Shown one piece after another: positions 7,566 through 15,361 of a stretch of 20,822 bases of DNA. Position 1 is the first letter of the stretch. Every line of letters begins with the position of its first letter. Below the pieces are notes generated by a model. That model was not told the DNA's origin. It worked only from the letters and a program-made list of their open reading frames with translations, and made no database searches. Source of the DNA: Balneolales bacterium (GTDB lineage Bacteria > Bacteroidota > Rhodothermia > Balneolales > Natronogracilivirgulaceae); NCBI GenBank assembly GCA_007133995.1, contig SLLP01000118.1:1-20822 (forward strand), given 5' to 3'. The translations under genes were made by a program, and so were the position numbers.

Positions 7566-8398
7566 GATGAATGGATGATTTGGTGATGCGTATCTTTCTC
7601 CGCTTTCCGGCTTTCCTGGTGGGCGATATAGGTGATGCGCGACCAGGGCGGGACGCTGGAGGTGAGCCACACGCTGCCTCCGATGATGCTGTGCTTGCCG
7701 ATGACGGTCGTGCCACCGAGGATGGTGGCACCGGCGTAAATCACCACGTACTCTTCAATGGTGGGGTGGCGCTTGGTCTCCGCATCCTCCTTGCGAACGC
7801 TCAGTGCCCCCAAAGTGACCCCCTGGTATATCTTGACATGATCGTGAATCACGGTGGTTTCGCCGATGACCATGCCGGTGCCGTGGTCGATGCAGAAATG
7901 GCGACCGATGCGGGCACCGGGGTGGATATCGATCCCGGTGTGGCTGTGGGCATTTTCGGTGATCATGCGAGCCAGCAGCTTGTACCCTTTTCCATACAAA
8001 AAATGTGCAATGCGATAGGATGTGATGGCATAGAAGCCGGGGTAGGTGCGCACCACTTCGGTCCGGCTTTTTGCGGCAGGGTCCCCCTCGTAAATCGCCT
8101 GCACATCGAGCTCCAGGTTCTCCTTTATTTCTGGCAAAGCCGTCCAGAATGCCCTGGTAACCTCATTTACGTCAGCATCCTTGCATTCCGAACATTTCCT
8201 GAGGATTTGGCAAAACTCCTGTTGCAGTTCGGCGCTCTGCGATTCCAGGTCATTGACGGATCGAAACCGGATCGTGCTGAATTCAGGAAAGAGAAAACCC
8301 AAAAGCCGATTGAAAAAAGCGGTGACCAGCACCGGCGAAGGGCAGCTTTCGGCCCGCTGGTGTTCTTCGAAAAGTTTTTGCAGAAATGTCTTGTCCAT
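7562..8398 (-). CDS. cysE: Serine O-acetyltransferase
   Basis: Acetylates serine with acetyl-CoA, the first committed step of cysteine synthesis. The 278-residue protein has an all-helical N-terminal domain and a left-handed beta-helix of hexapeptide repeats. The beta-helix reads GIDIHPGARIGRHFCIDHGT, then GMVIGETTVI, then VKIYQGVTLGALS and HPTIEEYVVIYAGATILG. The catalytic histidine of IDHGTG and the DIHPGA motif are present. The C-terminus ends HQIIHSS, without the terminal isoleucine that docks into CysK in the classical cysteine synthase complex, which fits a cysM neighbour. Its upstream region is shared with the divergent ggt gene. Confidence 0.95.
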   Translation of the reverse strand: MDKTFLQKLFEEHQRAESCPSPVLVTAFFNRLLGFLFPEFSTIRFRSVNDLESQSAELQQEFCQILRKCSECKDADVNEVTRAFWTALPEIKENLELDVQAIYEGDPAAKSRTEVVRTYPGFYAITSYRIAHFLYGKGYKLLARMITENAHSHTGIDIHPGARIGRHFCIDHGTGMVIGETTVIHDHVKIYQGVTLGALSVRKEDAETKRHPTIEEYVVIYAGATILGGTTVIGKHSIIGGSVWLTSSVPPWSRITYIAHQESRKAEKDTHHQIIHSS

Positions 8399-8491
8399 AA
8401 GATCTCAAATATATTCATAATCGTCGACAGATGGGAGCCGGCGTCTGTCCATACTCATATTTTATTTTCGTACTATCAACATATATATTGC

Positions 8492-8505
8492 AATGATCGA
8501 TCATT
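8492..8505. promoter_or_regulatory. Perfect 14-bp palindrome, candidate operator
   Basis: AATGATCGATCATT is exactly its own reverse complement. It lies about 94 bases upstream of the cysE start and touches the left end of the first 97-bp repeat unit. Size and location suit a dimeric regulator's binding site. Regulator identity is unknown. Confidence 0.4.
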
Positions 8506-8700
8506 TCATATGTTTAAAATTTTATGATTCATATCGTCACATAGAATGTCCATGACAATTTTTATCATGCTCCTGTGTGACCGGGCTACGGTCATGAATA
8601 TTTCATCTGTTTAAATTGTTTGGATTCATATGGTCAGAATGAACTCACATGACAGAATGCAGTCATATTCCTGTCTGTCAGCCGGAGGCTGCCATGTTCG
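8504..8700. repeat. Decayed tandem duplication with a 97-base period
   Basis: Unit 1 starts at 8504 and unit 2 at 8601. Over the first 36 bases (8504-8539 against 8601-8636) 30 positions match by hand alignment. CATGACA recurs at 8551 and 8648 with the same 97-base offset. TCAT(GC/AT)TCCTGTNTG and a CCGG block then follow in both units with small indels. A possible third start, TTTCATGTTT, occurs at 8701. The divergence says the duplication is old, and the conserved blocks may mark sites kept by selection. Confidence 0.7.
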
Positions 8701-8704
8701 TTTC

Positions 8705-10546
8705 ATGTTTACCAGGGCAAAAGAAAATAAATCAACCGTATGGCTTTTTGGAGCGAAGCTGCTGGCGATCGCTGTAATTTTCATTTCCGGATGCGGTGAG
8801 TCCTATGACCCGGAGCCCGTGTGGCCTCCTGAGCCGGAAAACGGTGAAGAATACGGGGTGTTATCGGAGGAAATGATGATCTCGGCGGCGCATCCGCTTG
8901 CTGTGGAGGCCGGAATGTCGGTACTTGAGGCAGGAGGCAACGCCATTGACGCCGCCGTAGCCGTGCAGATGGCTCTGAATGTCGTGGAACCTCCGGAAAG
9001 CGGCATCGGGGGAGGTGCTTTTCTGCTTTTTCGTGATGGGGCAACGGGGAGATTGACGGTTTTTGACGGAAGAGAGACGGCACCCGCAGCAGCCGGCGAG
9101 GACCGTTTTACAGTCGGCCACTGGCCGTTTCCGCTGTGGGCAGCCATACCCACGGGACTTGCTGTTGGTGTCCCTGGTACACTGGCCATGCTGCATGAGG
9201 CGCACATCGGGTATGGGACCATGCCCTGGCAGGACCTGTTTGACCCGGCCATCATCCTCGCAGAGGACGGATTCCCTATGCCCGAGCGGCTGAAGCGGCA
9301 GATTGATCAGGATCCGTCGCTCTGGATGTTCGGTGACATCCGCAGGCATCTGATACATCCGCGCAGGGCTGAAGAGCCCATACTCCAAAACCCTGAACTG
9401 GCGCAGACCTTTCGACAAATCGCCCGGGAGGGACCGGACTATTTTTATCGCGGCGAACTGACCGAGCAGATCATCGAAGCAGCCCGGATCCGATGGCCGG
9501 GACGCAGCGATCTGACTCCGGAGGATTTCGATAATTACCGTCCGGTGGTGCGTGAGGCCATCTGCCGTGATTACCGAAGCTGGACCGTCTGTGGTGTGCC
9601 GGCGCCGTCATCGGGAGGCATCACACTGCTTCAGATACTGGGAATACTTGAGCATTTTGACCTGCCCGGTTTCGCGCCCGGCGACCTGCAGGCTATTCAT
9701 CTGATCGCTGAAGCAAGCCGCCTGGCATTTGCCGACCGCTCAGCATGGATCGGTGATCCCGATTTTACCGCCATTCCACAAAATGAACTCCTCAATCCGG
9801 TATATTTACGCCAGAGAGTAGCTTGGATTGATACGCTTCGGGCGATGGATGAGGTGAATCCCGGCATTCCGGATCCGGCTGCAATGTTCGATGCTTCTCC
9901 TGAAGTATCGGACCGTCTGGCGGGGTCGAACAGGGTTGCCGGGCCGATGGTATGGAATGGCCCGGTGGCGTACGAACGAGAAACCACCGGAACCTCCCAT
10001 TTTTCCATTGTGGACCGTCACGGCAACGCTGTGGCGATGACTGCATCCATTGAAGCCCCGTTCGGCAGCCGGATCATGACCAACGGTTTTCTTCTGAACA
10101 ATCAACTCACCGATTTTACTTTTCAGGCGGACCAGAACGGGTTCCGCTCACCCAATGCTGTTGAACCGGGTAAGCGTCCCCGGAGCTCTATGGCACCCAT
10201 TATGGTTTTTGATGAGGATGGAGAACTTCGGCTGGTCATCGGATCGCGTGGTGGTAGTCGAATCATCGGCTACGTGGCGAAGACGCTGATTGGCGTGCTG
10301 GACTGGGATCTGCCTGTGCAGGAAGCCATCGCCATGCCGAATTTCCTTCATAGCGGAAGGTTCCTGGAAATGGAGGAGGGTACGGCATGGTCAGGAATCG
10401 CGGATTCACTCAAGCAGATGGGTCATCACGTTCGGGTCAGACCGCTGGAAAGCGGTATCCATGGAATCGAACGGGTGTACCGTGATGGCTGGTATTGGCA
10501 GGGTGGAGCCGATCCGCGCATGGATGGCGTTGCACAGGGTCAGTAA
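8705..10546 (+). CDS. ggt: Gamma-glutamyltranspeptidase, predicted lipoprotein
   Basis: Ntn-hydrolase that cleaves the gamma-glutamyl bond of glutathione and related compounds outside the cytoplasm. With the ATG at 8705 the product has 613 residues. Its signal peptide ends in the lipobox ISGC with Cys30, predicting an envelope-anchored enzyme. An earlier in-frame ATG at 8639 would put coding sequence into the 97-bp repeat and spoil the signal peptide. Family blocks are VLEAGGNAIDAAVAVQMALN, the carboxylate-binding Arg in DGRETAP (R123), the TSHFSIVD block, and RPRSSMAP. The self-cleavage nucleophile is predicted as Thr430. The loop usually read GSPGGSRI is GSRGGSRI here. The last 7 bases overlap the convergent permease gene. 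Confidence 0.92.
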   Translation: MFTRAKENKSTVWLFGAKLLAIAVIFISGCGESYDPEPVWPPEPENGEEYGVLSEEMMISAAHPLAVEAGMSVLEAGGNAIDAAVAVQMALNVVEPPESGIGGGAFLLFRDGATGRLTVFDGRETAPAAAGEDRFTVGHWPFPLWAAIPTGLAVGVPGTLAMLHEAHIGYGTMPWQDLFDPAIILAEDGFPMPERLKRQIDQDPSLWMFGDIRRHLIHPRRAEEPILQNPELAQTFRQIAREGPDYFYRGELTEQIIEAARIRWPGRSDLTPEDFDNYRPVVREAICRDYRSWTVCGVPAPSSGGITLLQILGILEHFDLPGFAPGDLQAIHLIAEASRLAFADRSAWIGDPDFTAIPQNELLNPVYLRQRVAWIDTLRAMDEVNPGIPDPAAMFDASPEVSDRLAGSNRVAGPMVWNGPVAYERETTGTSHFSIVDRHGNAVAMTASIEAPFGSRIMTNGFLLNNQLTDFTFQADQNGFRSPNAVEPGKRPRSSMAPIMVFDEDGELRLVIGSRGGSRIIGYVAKTLIGVLDWDLPVQEAIAMPNFLHSGRFLEMEEGTAWSGIADSLKQMGHHVRVRPLESGIHGIERVYRDGWYWQGGADPRMDGVAQGQ

Positions 10547-11838
10547 ATCAGGAAGTAGGCCTTCAACTGGCGGTAGAAGGTACCCACGATCTCTTTGAGA
10601 ATGACGATCGCGGGGATGGCGAAAAGCAATCCCACGAATCCAAACAGAATCGATCCGACAATCGCACCCAGAAAAACCACGATTGGATGCAGCGAAACCG
10701 CCTTGCCCAGCACGAACGGCTTGAATACGGCATTGTCGATGCCCTGGGCGACAAGATGCACCGCGACGGTCCAGAGGATCAGGTTCTCAAGTGTCACCAG
10801 CGGTATCACGGCGGACACATCATCCAGAATGAGGGCGTAAATGGCACAGATGCCGATTCCAATGAACATTCCGAATATGGGAATGGCGTTGGCGATGCCG
10901 GAAATAAGTGCCAGAACAAAACTGATGCCCAGTTCAAAACCGATGAGCGCCAGCAGGATCCAAAGCGTGATGGTCATCAGAAGCGTCTCGATCAGTGTGC
11001 CGCGCAGGTAGTTGCCGATGGCACGATCCACATTTTCCATCACGGTGAGCACCATCTCAAAATAGGTGTTTGGAACAATGGCCACAAAGCCGCGGCGCAA
11101 CTGTCCGTTATCCACCAGAAAGAAAAGAAACATAACAGGCATGATGAGCCAGAGGGACAGGATGTTGAGCATGCTCAGGAGCATGGAGCCGTCGTCATCG
11201 ACTGTGGCTTCCTCCTCATCCTCAATGAAGGAGATGCGGTCGGACAGCAGTATACCGGGATCGGTATAGAGTCGCAGGGAGGTCATCCGGCGAACCAGGT
11301 TGCGTACTCTCGTTTCGGTTTCCGGGTCCTGCAGCGCGGCCCATTCGAGCAATTTTTCCTGGTTCGGTTCGGAAACATACAGCCACTGGTTGAAGGTGTC
11401 CATCATGGGGTCGACTTCCGGACCTACAAAATCGTGGATCATGTTGCCGTTGTGCAGGTTTTCATCGAGTCCCATGTAGCTCTGGTAGCGCTCGTTGATA
11501 TTCTGCTGGATGGAAACGCGAAGCTGAAGCTGCTCGAATTCACCCGGTACGAGACTGAGCACATAACGTACCAGCATGAAAATAATGAGCAGAAAGCCGC
11601 CGAACAGGATGAGGTTGGATGTGCCGCGTGACATACCGTTGCGGTACATCAGGCTCAGCAGCGGCTGGCAGATATAGGCGGCTACGATACCGAGCAGCAC
11701 GGGAAGGATCAGTGTGCTGAGGGCAAAAAGCAGATATATGGTGACAGAGATTCCTGCGATAGCGGCAAGAGTGTAGAAGACCCGTGACCGGGTTGTGCGG
11801 ACCGAAGGGTCATTTTTGGGGTTGGTCATCATGATCAT
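10540..11838 (-). CDS. PerM/AI-2E transporter family membrane protein
   Basis: Polytopic inner-membrane protein of 432 residues with two N-terminal membrane segments (about 20-60), a third at about 80-100, a long extramembrane loop (about 105-220), and a C-terminal block of several helices. The family hallmark GKAVSLHPIVVFLGAIVGS, followed by FGFVGLLFAIPA, lies near the end. The family name comes from autoinducer-2 export by TqsA, but members also act as Na+/H+ antiporters or general efflux permeases, so no quorum-sensing role is claimed. The ATG overlaps the stop of the cyclic-nucleotide-binding gene as ATGA, implying translational coupling. Its 3' end overlaps ggt tail to tail by 7 bases, leaving no room for a terminator between them. 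Confidence 0.9.
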   Translation of the reverse strand: MIMMTNPKNDPSVRTTRSRVFYTLAAIAGISVTIYLLFALSTLILPVLLGIVAAYICQPLLSLMYRNGMSRGTSNLILFGGFLLIIFMLVRYVLSLVPGEFEQLQLRVSIQQNINERYQSYMGLDENLHNGNMIHDFVGPEVDPMMDTFNQWLYVSEPNQEKLLEWAALQDPETETRVRNLVRRMTSLRLYTDPGILLSDRISFIEDEEEATVDDDGSMLLSMLNILSLWLIMPVMFLFFLVDNGQLRRGFVAIVPNTYFEMVLTVMENVDRAIGNYLRGTLIETLLMTITLWILLALIGFELGISFVLALISGIANAIPIFGMFIGIGICAIYALILDDVSAVIPLVTLENLILWTVAVHLVAQGIDNAVFKPFVLGKAVSLHPIVVFLGAIVGSILFGFVGLLFAIPAIVILKEIVGTFYRQLKAYFLIY

Positions 11839-12356
11839 AGCCTGGCAACCTGCTTGTTGGTTTCTTTGAGGCGCATTCCTATGACGATGGCCAGCTGCCG
11901 CATGATTCTGGCCGCGATGTAGGGTTCGTTAAGGATCAGCTTGTCGAGGTCGGCCCGGAAGATGGCGAGCATTGTGGTTTTGGTGATGGCTCTGGCGGTT
12001 GCAGAGCGGGGGGAGTTGTCCAGCAAAGCTATTTCCCCGAAAAAGTCGCCCTCCCCGAGTTCGGCAAGTGTGGTGGTTTGATGTTCTGCCTCGCTGTCCA
12101 GCAAAATGGTGACTTTTCCCGAGGTGATGATGAACATTGCCGCACCGGGCTGATCGGCCAGGAAGATATCTTCTCCGGCTTCGTAGGTGCGGTCGTACAG
12201 AATTTCGGAGACGGTGCGCAGCTCCCGCCTGCTCAGGTCCTGGAATATGGGTATCTCCGAAATCAGGTCGATCCGGGTCTGGTCTTTGTGTTTCATCAGG
12301 GACTGGAAGACATTTCCCCATAGTGGGCTGGGCGTTTTTTTTGCAGATCGGTTCAT
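11835..12356 (-). CDS. Stand-alone cyclic nucleotide-binding domain protein
   Basis: A 173-residue soluble protein that is essentially one CAP-type effector domain (about residues 30-145). The phosphate-binding cassette reads FFGEIALLDNSPRSATARA, with Glu108 and Arg117, the pair that contacts the ribose and cyclic phosphate in CAP and PKA. Binding of cAMP or cGMP is therefore likely. A short helical region follows (AARIMRQLAIVIGMRLKETN) and the protein ends, so there is no helix-turn-helix and it is not a Crp/Fnr transcription factor. It probably acts by protein contact. Its stop codon overlaps the start of the PerM-like gene, making that permease the obvious candidate partner. An adenylate cyclase is encoded about 4 kb upstream on the same strand. 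Confidence 0.9.
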   Translation of the reverse strand: MNRSAKKTPSPLWGNVFQSLMKHKDQTRIDLISEIPIFQDLSRRELRTVSEILYDRTYEAGEDIFLADQPGAAMFIITSGKVTILLDSEAEHQTTTLAELGEGDFFGEIALLDNSPRSATARAITKTTMLAIFRADLDKLILNEPYIAARIMRQLAIVIGMRLKETNKQVARL

Positions 12357-12384
12357 AGGATGGTGGAAATAGTGATTTCGAGGA

Positions 12385-13998
12385 TCATCTGTTGACAGGA
12401 ATGATTTTGGGCACGGTGTTCTGAAAACGGCTCATGGCCATGCCGGGTCCGGCATTCACATAGGTCGGATCACAGACATGATAGGTATCCCCGTCCACAT
12501 CAACAACATCTCCGGATATGTGTTCATTGAAGCGCACGGCGGTGGCAATATGGCCGGGATATCGCAGTCCGACCACATTCAGTCCGGTGAGTTCCCGGAC
12601 CAGAAAGCTGAACAGGATGGCGCGGTCCTCGCAATCCGAATAGTCGTAGAACAGCGTTTCTTCCGGAAACAGCGGCTTCTCGCGGCCGAAATGGTCGGGA
12701 TCGATTTTGTAACCGAAAGCTGTCTGAACGAAGCGAAGCAGCAGATGAATGGCTTCATATTCTGAACGCCCATCGATGTGTCGTGACAAGGCGGTGATTA
12801 ATCCGGATGCCGTGGACACCGAAACCGGCGCATTGAAATAAACATCCAGCTCGGTCTGGGGGAAAAATTCGTAGAAAGCGACCAGGTGTTTATTCACCGG
12901 AACCTGCAGGTGAATTTCTTCATCCTTGAAGGTAAAACTGAGATCCCGCCGGGTATAGCTGGGTGTGAATATGGGTGTGGCCGGCACCAGGAGTGACAGT
13001 GGTGAAAGGTCGCCGGGGAAGTCGGATGAATAGGTAAAAACGCGTTGCGGGTTTGCAGATGCTTTGTCGAAATATGCGATGAAAAACGGCACATTTTCGA
13101 ACCGGAAAAACGGGGTTCCGAAGATGTGGGTGTAGCTGGCGAACATCAGGATGACGCCGTCGTCGTCGAAGCCGACTCTGGCCTGATAGCCGTTTTGAAT
13201 GAGCATGAACCATGTGTAGAGGCGGGCCATATTGCGGTCGCCGTTGTACAGGGAGAGTCCGGTTGCAAATAGCAGTTGGGCGATTCCCCAGTCATTGATT
13301 TGCAGCCGCTCCTGTAACTCTTCGAAATACGAGACGGATGACTCGATCTCCGTGCGGCTCATCTCTTCCCAAATGGTTGCGATGGTTTGTGCATTGAAGG
13401 TGCTGCCGGCGCTGATTCGGCGTAGTGCGGGATCGTAGGGGATATCGGTCAGCAGGCCGAAAAAATCTACAGCTATTGTCGGCAGCGCGGGGTCGACAGT
13501 GGGCGGGACGAATGCCGTTGGTACCTTGGTATCCGGGCTTGGCGGTGGCGGGGGTGGAGAGGGCGATGGAGGTGAGGGTAAGGGAGGAGGAGGTGGTGGC
13601 TCAGGTTCGGGCTTTGGTTCAGGCTTGATATCCGGTTCCGGCTCGGGTTGCTGCTCCGGCTCCGACTTCAGGACCGGATCAGCGACCGGAATCTCGACCG
13701 GTTTTTCCTCATCAAGGTTTGTTTCGGGAGCGCTGCTTTCCATGGTTTCCCATTGACGCCGAAGCATATCGGCAAAGGCACGGTTCTGTTCGGTGCGAAA
13801 ATCCTCATATTGGCGCTGTTCGCAGCGCAGCCACTCCTCAAAATCCTGGCCGTACGAACCGTCGGGAAGTACCAGTAGAAAATATGGGAGACAAATGACG
13901 GCCAGTAGGCAGGTGAGTCGGGTCCCCGATGTTCTGGCCAGAAAGCCGGAATTGGTGTGGATGGACCTAAAATGAATTTTGGGGGTTAATAGAGTCAA
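12385..13998 (-). CDS. Exported proline-rich protein with a C-terminal transglutaminase-like domain
   Basis: A 537-residue protein with a hydrophobic signal segment (about 28-46, ending near SYGQ). A charged helical stretch (52-90) precedes a Pro/Glu then Pro/Ser tract (about 112-156) that could span peptidoglycan. A mixed domain of unknown type (about 170-400) follows, then a transglutaminase-like fold. The triad is visible as Cys456 (YSDCEDRA), His483 (GHIATAV) and Asp510 (VCDPTYV), with the usual order and spacing. Such domains act as proteases, amidases or crosslinkers; the activity is not predictable here. The start at 13998 is TTG, close behind AAAAGG, and no better start is in frame before the signal peptide. 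It lies 34 bases after the M48 gene and 28 bases before the cyclic-nucleotide-binding gene, so is probably cotranscribed with both. Confidence 0.8.
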   Translation of the reverse strand: MTLLTPKIHFRSIHTNSGFLARTSGTRLTCLLAVICLPYFLLVLPDGSYGQDFEEWLRCEQRQYEDFRTEQNRAFADMLRRQWETMESSAPETNLDEEKPVEIPVADPVLKSEPEQQPEPEPDIKPEPKPEPEPPPPPPLPSPPSPSPPPPPPSPDTKVPTAFVPPTVDPALPTIAVDFFGLLTDIPYDPALRRISAGSTFNAQTIATIWEEMSRTEIESSVSYFEELQERLQINDWGIAQLLFATGLSLYNGDRNMARLYTWFMLIQNGYQARVGFDDDGVILMFASYTHIFGTPFFRFENVPFFIAYFDKASANPQRVFTYSSDFPGDLSPLSLLVPATPIFTPSYTRRDLSFTFKDEEIHLQVPVNKHLVAFYEFFPQTELDVYFNAPVSVSTASGLITALSRHIDGRSEYEAIHLLLRFVQTAFGYKIDPDHFGREKPLFPEETLFYDYSDCEDRAILFSFLVRELTGLNVVGLRYPGHIATAVRFNEHISGDVVDVDGDTYHVCDPTYVNAGPGMAMSRFQNTVPKIIPVNR

Positions 13999-14032
13999 AA
14001 CCTTTTTGTATTGGGGAAAAAGAGGTCTCAGG

Positions 14033-15361
14033 CTATCGGTATTGCAAATGACGGGTATGATCGTTCCAGGGCTGAGCGTGATGGTTCCCCTGATGCATGG
14101 GTGTACGTGCCAGTTCCTCCTTCAGTGCTTTAAGACGATTGTGTAACGTATCGCCGTACCAGGCTGATTTTCGGTCACTTTCCGGATCACGGTGGAACAG
14201 GGAAATACGTTCAATGACGTTGTAGAGGGCATTGCCACGGTAACCGGCTCGAGTGGCGTAAATCATTCCATACAGATCCGACTCTGCCTCATAAGCGTGC
14301 AAGCGACCTGCGATCAGGTATTCGAAAAGCTGATCGGCTGTCTGTTGCAGTTCTTTGGTGATATCGCGATAGCGCTCGTCAGTCATGCCGGTTTCCTCAA
14401 TAACCTGGTCCATTCGCCGGGTGGCGTCGTCAGCGCGTATTCGGGTACCGCGTTTCTCCAGCTCGGTCTGCCCGTGTTGGAAAGCGAGGTGTGCTATTTC
14501 ATGACCGATGAAAGCGGCAAACTCGGCTTCTGTCTGCATCAGTTTGACCGCCCCAAGTGAGACGAAGATCAATCCGCCTGGGACGGCGTATCCGGAGATA
14601 TCATCTGTGTCCAGTACGATGACCCGCACGGGTATATCGGGGCGATGTGAATTTTCGGCCACCAGCATGGCGATATGGTTCAGGTACGTGCGCAGGCGCG
14701 GATCGTCGTAGACCCCGATCTGCGCGATCCGGTTGCCGGCGGCCCATCCAACCAGGTCGAGATCAGGCTGGGGTGATGGCAGGTCTGAATGTGAAAGGCG
14801 GTGTCTTCGTTGGATTCTGCTCCACTCACGCGCTGATATTCGTGATTCACGGAATGCAAGATAGGATCCCGGATCATACCGATACTCAAAAAAATGGGAG
14901 AGGTCTGTGAGGTCGCTGGCAGTGGTTGCAATGTGATTCTCAATGAACCCCTTGACAGCAGCCACCACCTGCGCTTCTGAAACATAGGGTTCAGGCTGCT
15001 GATGGTCGTCATCGAAAGCGCGGTCAAAACGGTCACGTAACGATCCAAACCGGCTCTCCGGATCATCACGTGTGTCGGGATGGGCATCAGGACCGGCCTC
15101 GTCCAGCACCAGGGTGGGGATCCATCCGGAAAAATCACCGCTTTGAATCTCAACCCAGCCCTCTGTCCGGTCCGTGACATGGATTTGTGCCGTTTCCCGA
15201 AGTCGGATCACCATCGGATAAAATGATCCTGGACCTTCCCGGACATCTACTGCAGATTTCGGTGAGACAGCACTGTGTTCTCCCGGCATGGATTGCAACA
15301 TTCCTCCAAAAAGCAGGAATGAAAGTGTGACAATAAGCAGTCCGGCATGCTTAAAATGCAT
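14033..15361 (-). CDS. Exported M48-family zinc metalloprotease with an N-terminal SH3b domain
   Basis: A 442-residue protein. It has a signal peptide (residues 1 to about 25), a bacterial SH3 domain (about 33-88, SAVDVREGPGSFYPMVIRL and WVEIQSGDFSGWIPTLVL), and a linker followed by the protease domain. The zinc site is His287 and His291 in HEIAH, with Glu360 in YEAESDLYG as the expected third ligand. Upstream, SGYAVPGGLIFVSLGAVKLM is the typical M48 substrate-strand region. The last 20 residues contain five histidines. The ATG at 15361 is preferred because a TTG at 15430 would add 23 residues before the signal peptide; GGGGGGAG lies just upstream of the ATG, slightly close. SH3b domains usually bind peptidoglycan, suggesting an envelope quality-control or wall-linked protease. 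Confidence 0.9.
   Translation of the reverse strand: MHFKHAGLLIVTLSFLLFGGMLQSMPGEHSAVSPKSAVDVREGPGSFYPMVIRLRETAQIHVTDRTEGWVEIQSGDFSGWIPTLVLDEAGPDAHPDTRDDPESRFGSLRDRFDRAFDDDHQQPEPYVSEAQVVAAVKGFIENHIATTASDLTDLSHFFEYRYDPGSYLAFRESRISAREWSRIQRRHRLSHSDLPSPQPDLDLVGWAAGNRIAQIGVYDDPRLRTYLNHIAMLVAENSHRPDIPVRVIVLDTDDISGYAVPGGLIFVSLGAVKLMQTEAEFAAFIGHEIAHLAFQHGQTELEKRGTRIRADDATRRMDQVIEETGMTDERYRDITKELQQTADQLFEYLIAGRLHAYEAESDLYGMIYATRAGYRGNALYNVIERISLFHRDPESDRKSAWYGDTLHNRLKALKEELARTPMHQGNHHAQPWNDHTRHLQYR

Larger units (their letters stand above)
8399..8704. promoter_or_regulatory. Divergent cysE/ggt intergenic region
   Basis: This 306-base AT-rich stretch separates two divergent transcripts and must hold both promoters. 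It contains a perfect 14-bp palindrome and a decayed 97-bp tandem duplication, listed separately, and many TCAT/ATGA half-motifs. No textbook sigma-70 promoter with correct spacing was identified. Both flanking genes belong to sulfur/glutathione metabolism, so shared control is conceivable. Confidence 0.5.

Noticed and set aside
7566..7670. N-terminal extension of cysM
   Set aside because: The extra 35 residues are cysE sequence in another frame; the ATG at 7565 overlapping the cysE stop is the standard coupling arrangement.
7571..8527. 318-codon open frame on the plus strand opposite cysE
   Set aside because: It is antisense to an unambiguous serine acetyltransferase and extends through its start into the repeat region; no family resemblance.
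8630..8704. Earlier ggt starts at 8630, 8639 or 8657
   Set aside because: They add residues encoded by the non-coding tandem repeat and place about 20 unrelated residues before a normal lipoprotein signal peptide.
10495..11631. 378-codon open frame on the plus strand opposite the permease gene
   Set aside because: It has highly biased composition (His/Gln/Asp/Glu rich), no recognisable domain, and mirrors the codon structure of the real membrane protein gene on the other strand.
10540..11838. Quorum-sensing (autoinducer-2) function for the permease
   Set aside because: The family label is historical and covers varied transporters; no luxS, lsr or other AI-2 gene is visible in the window.
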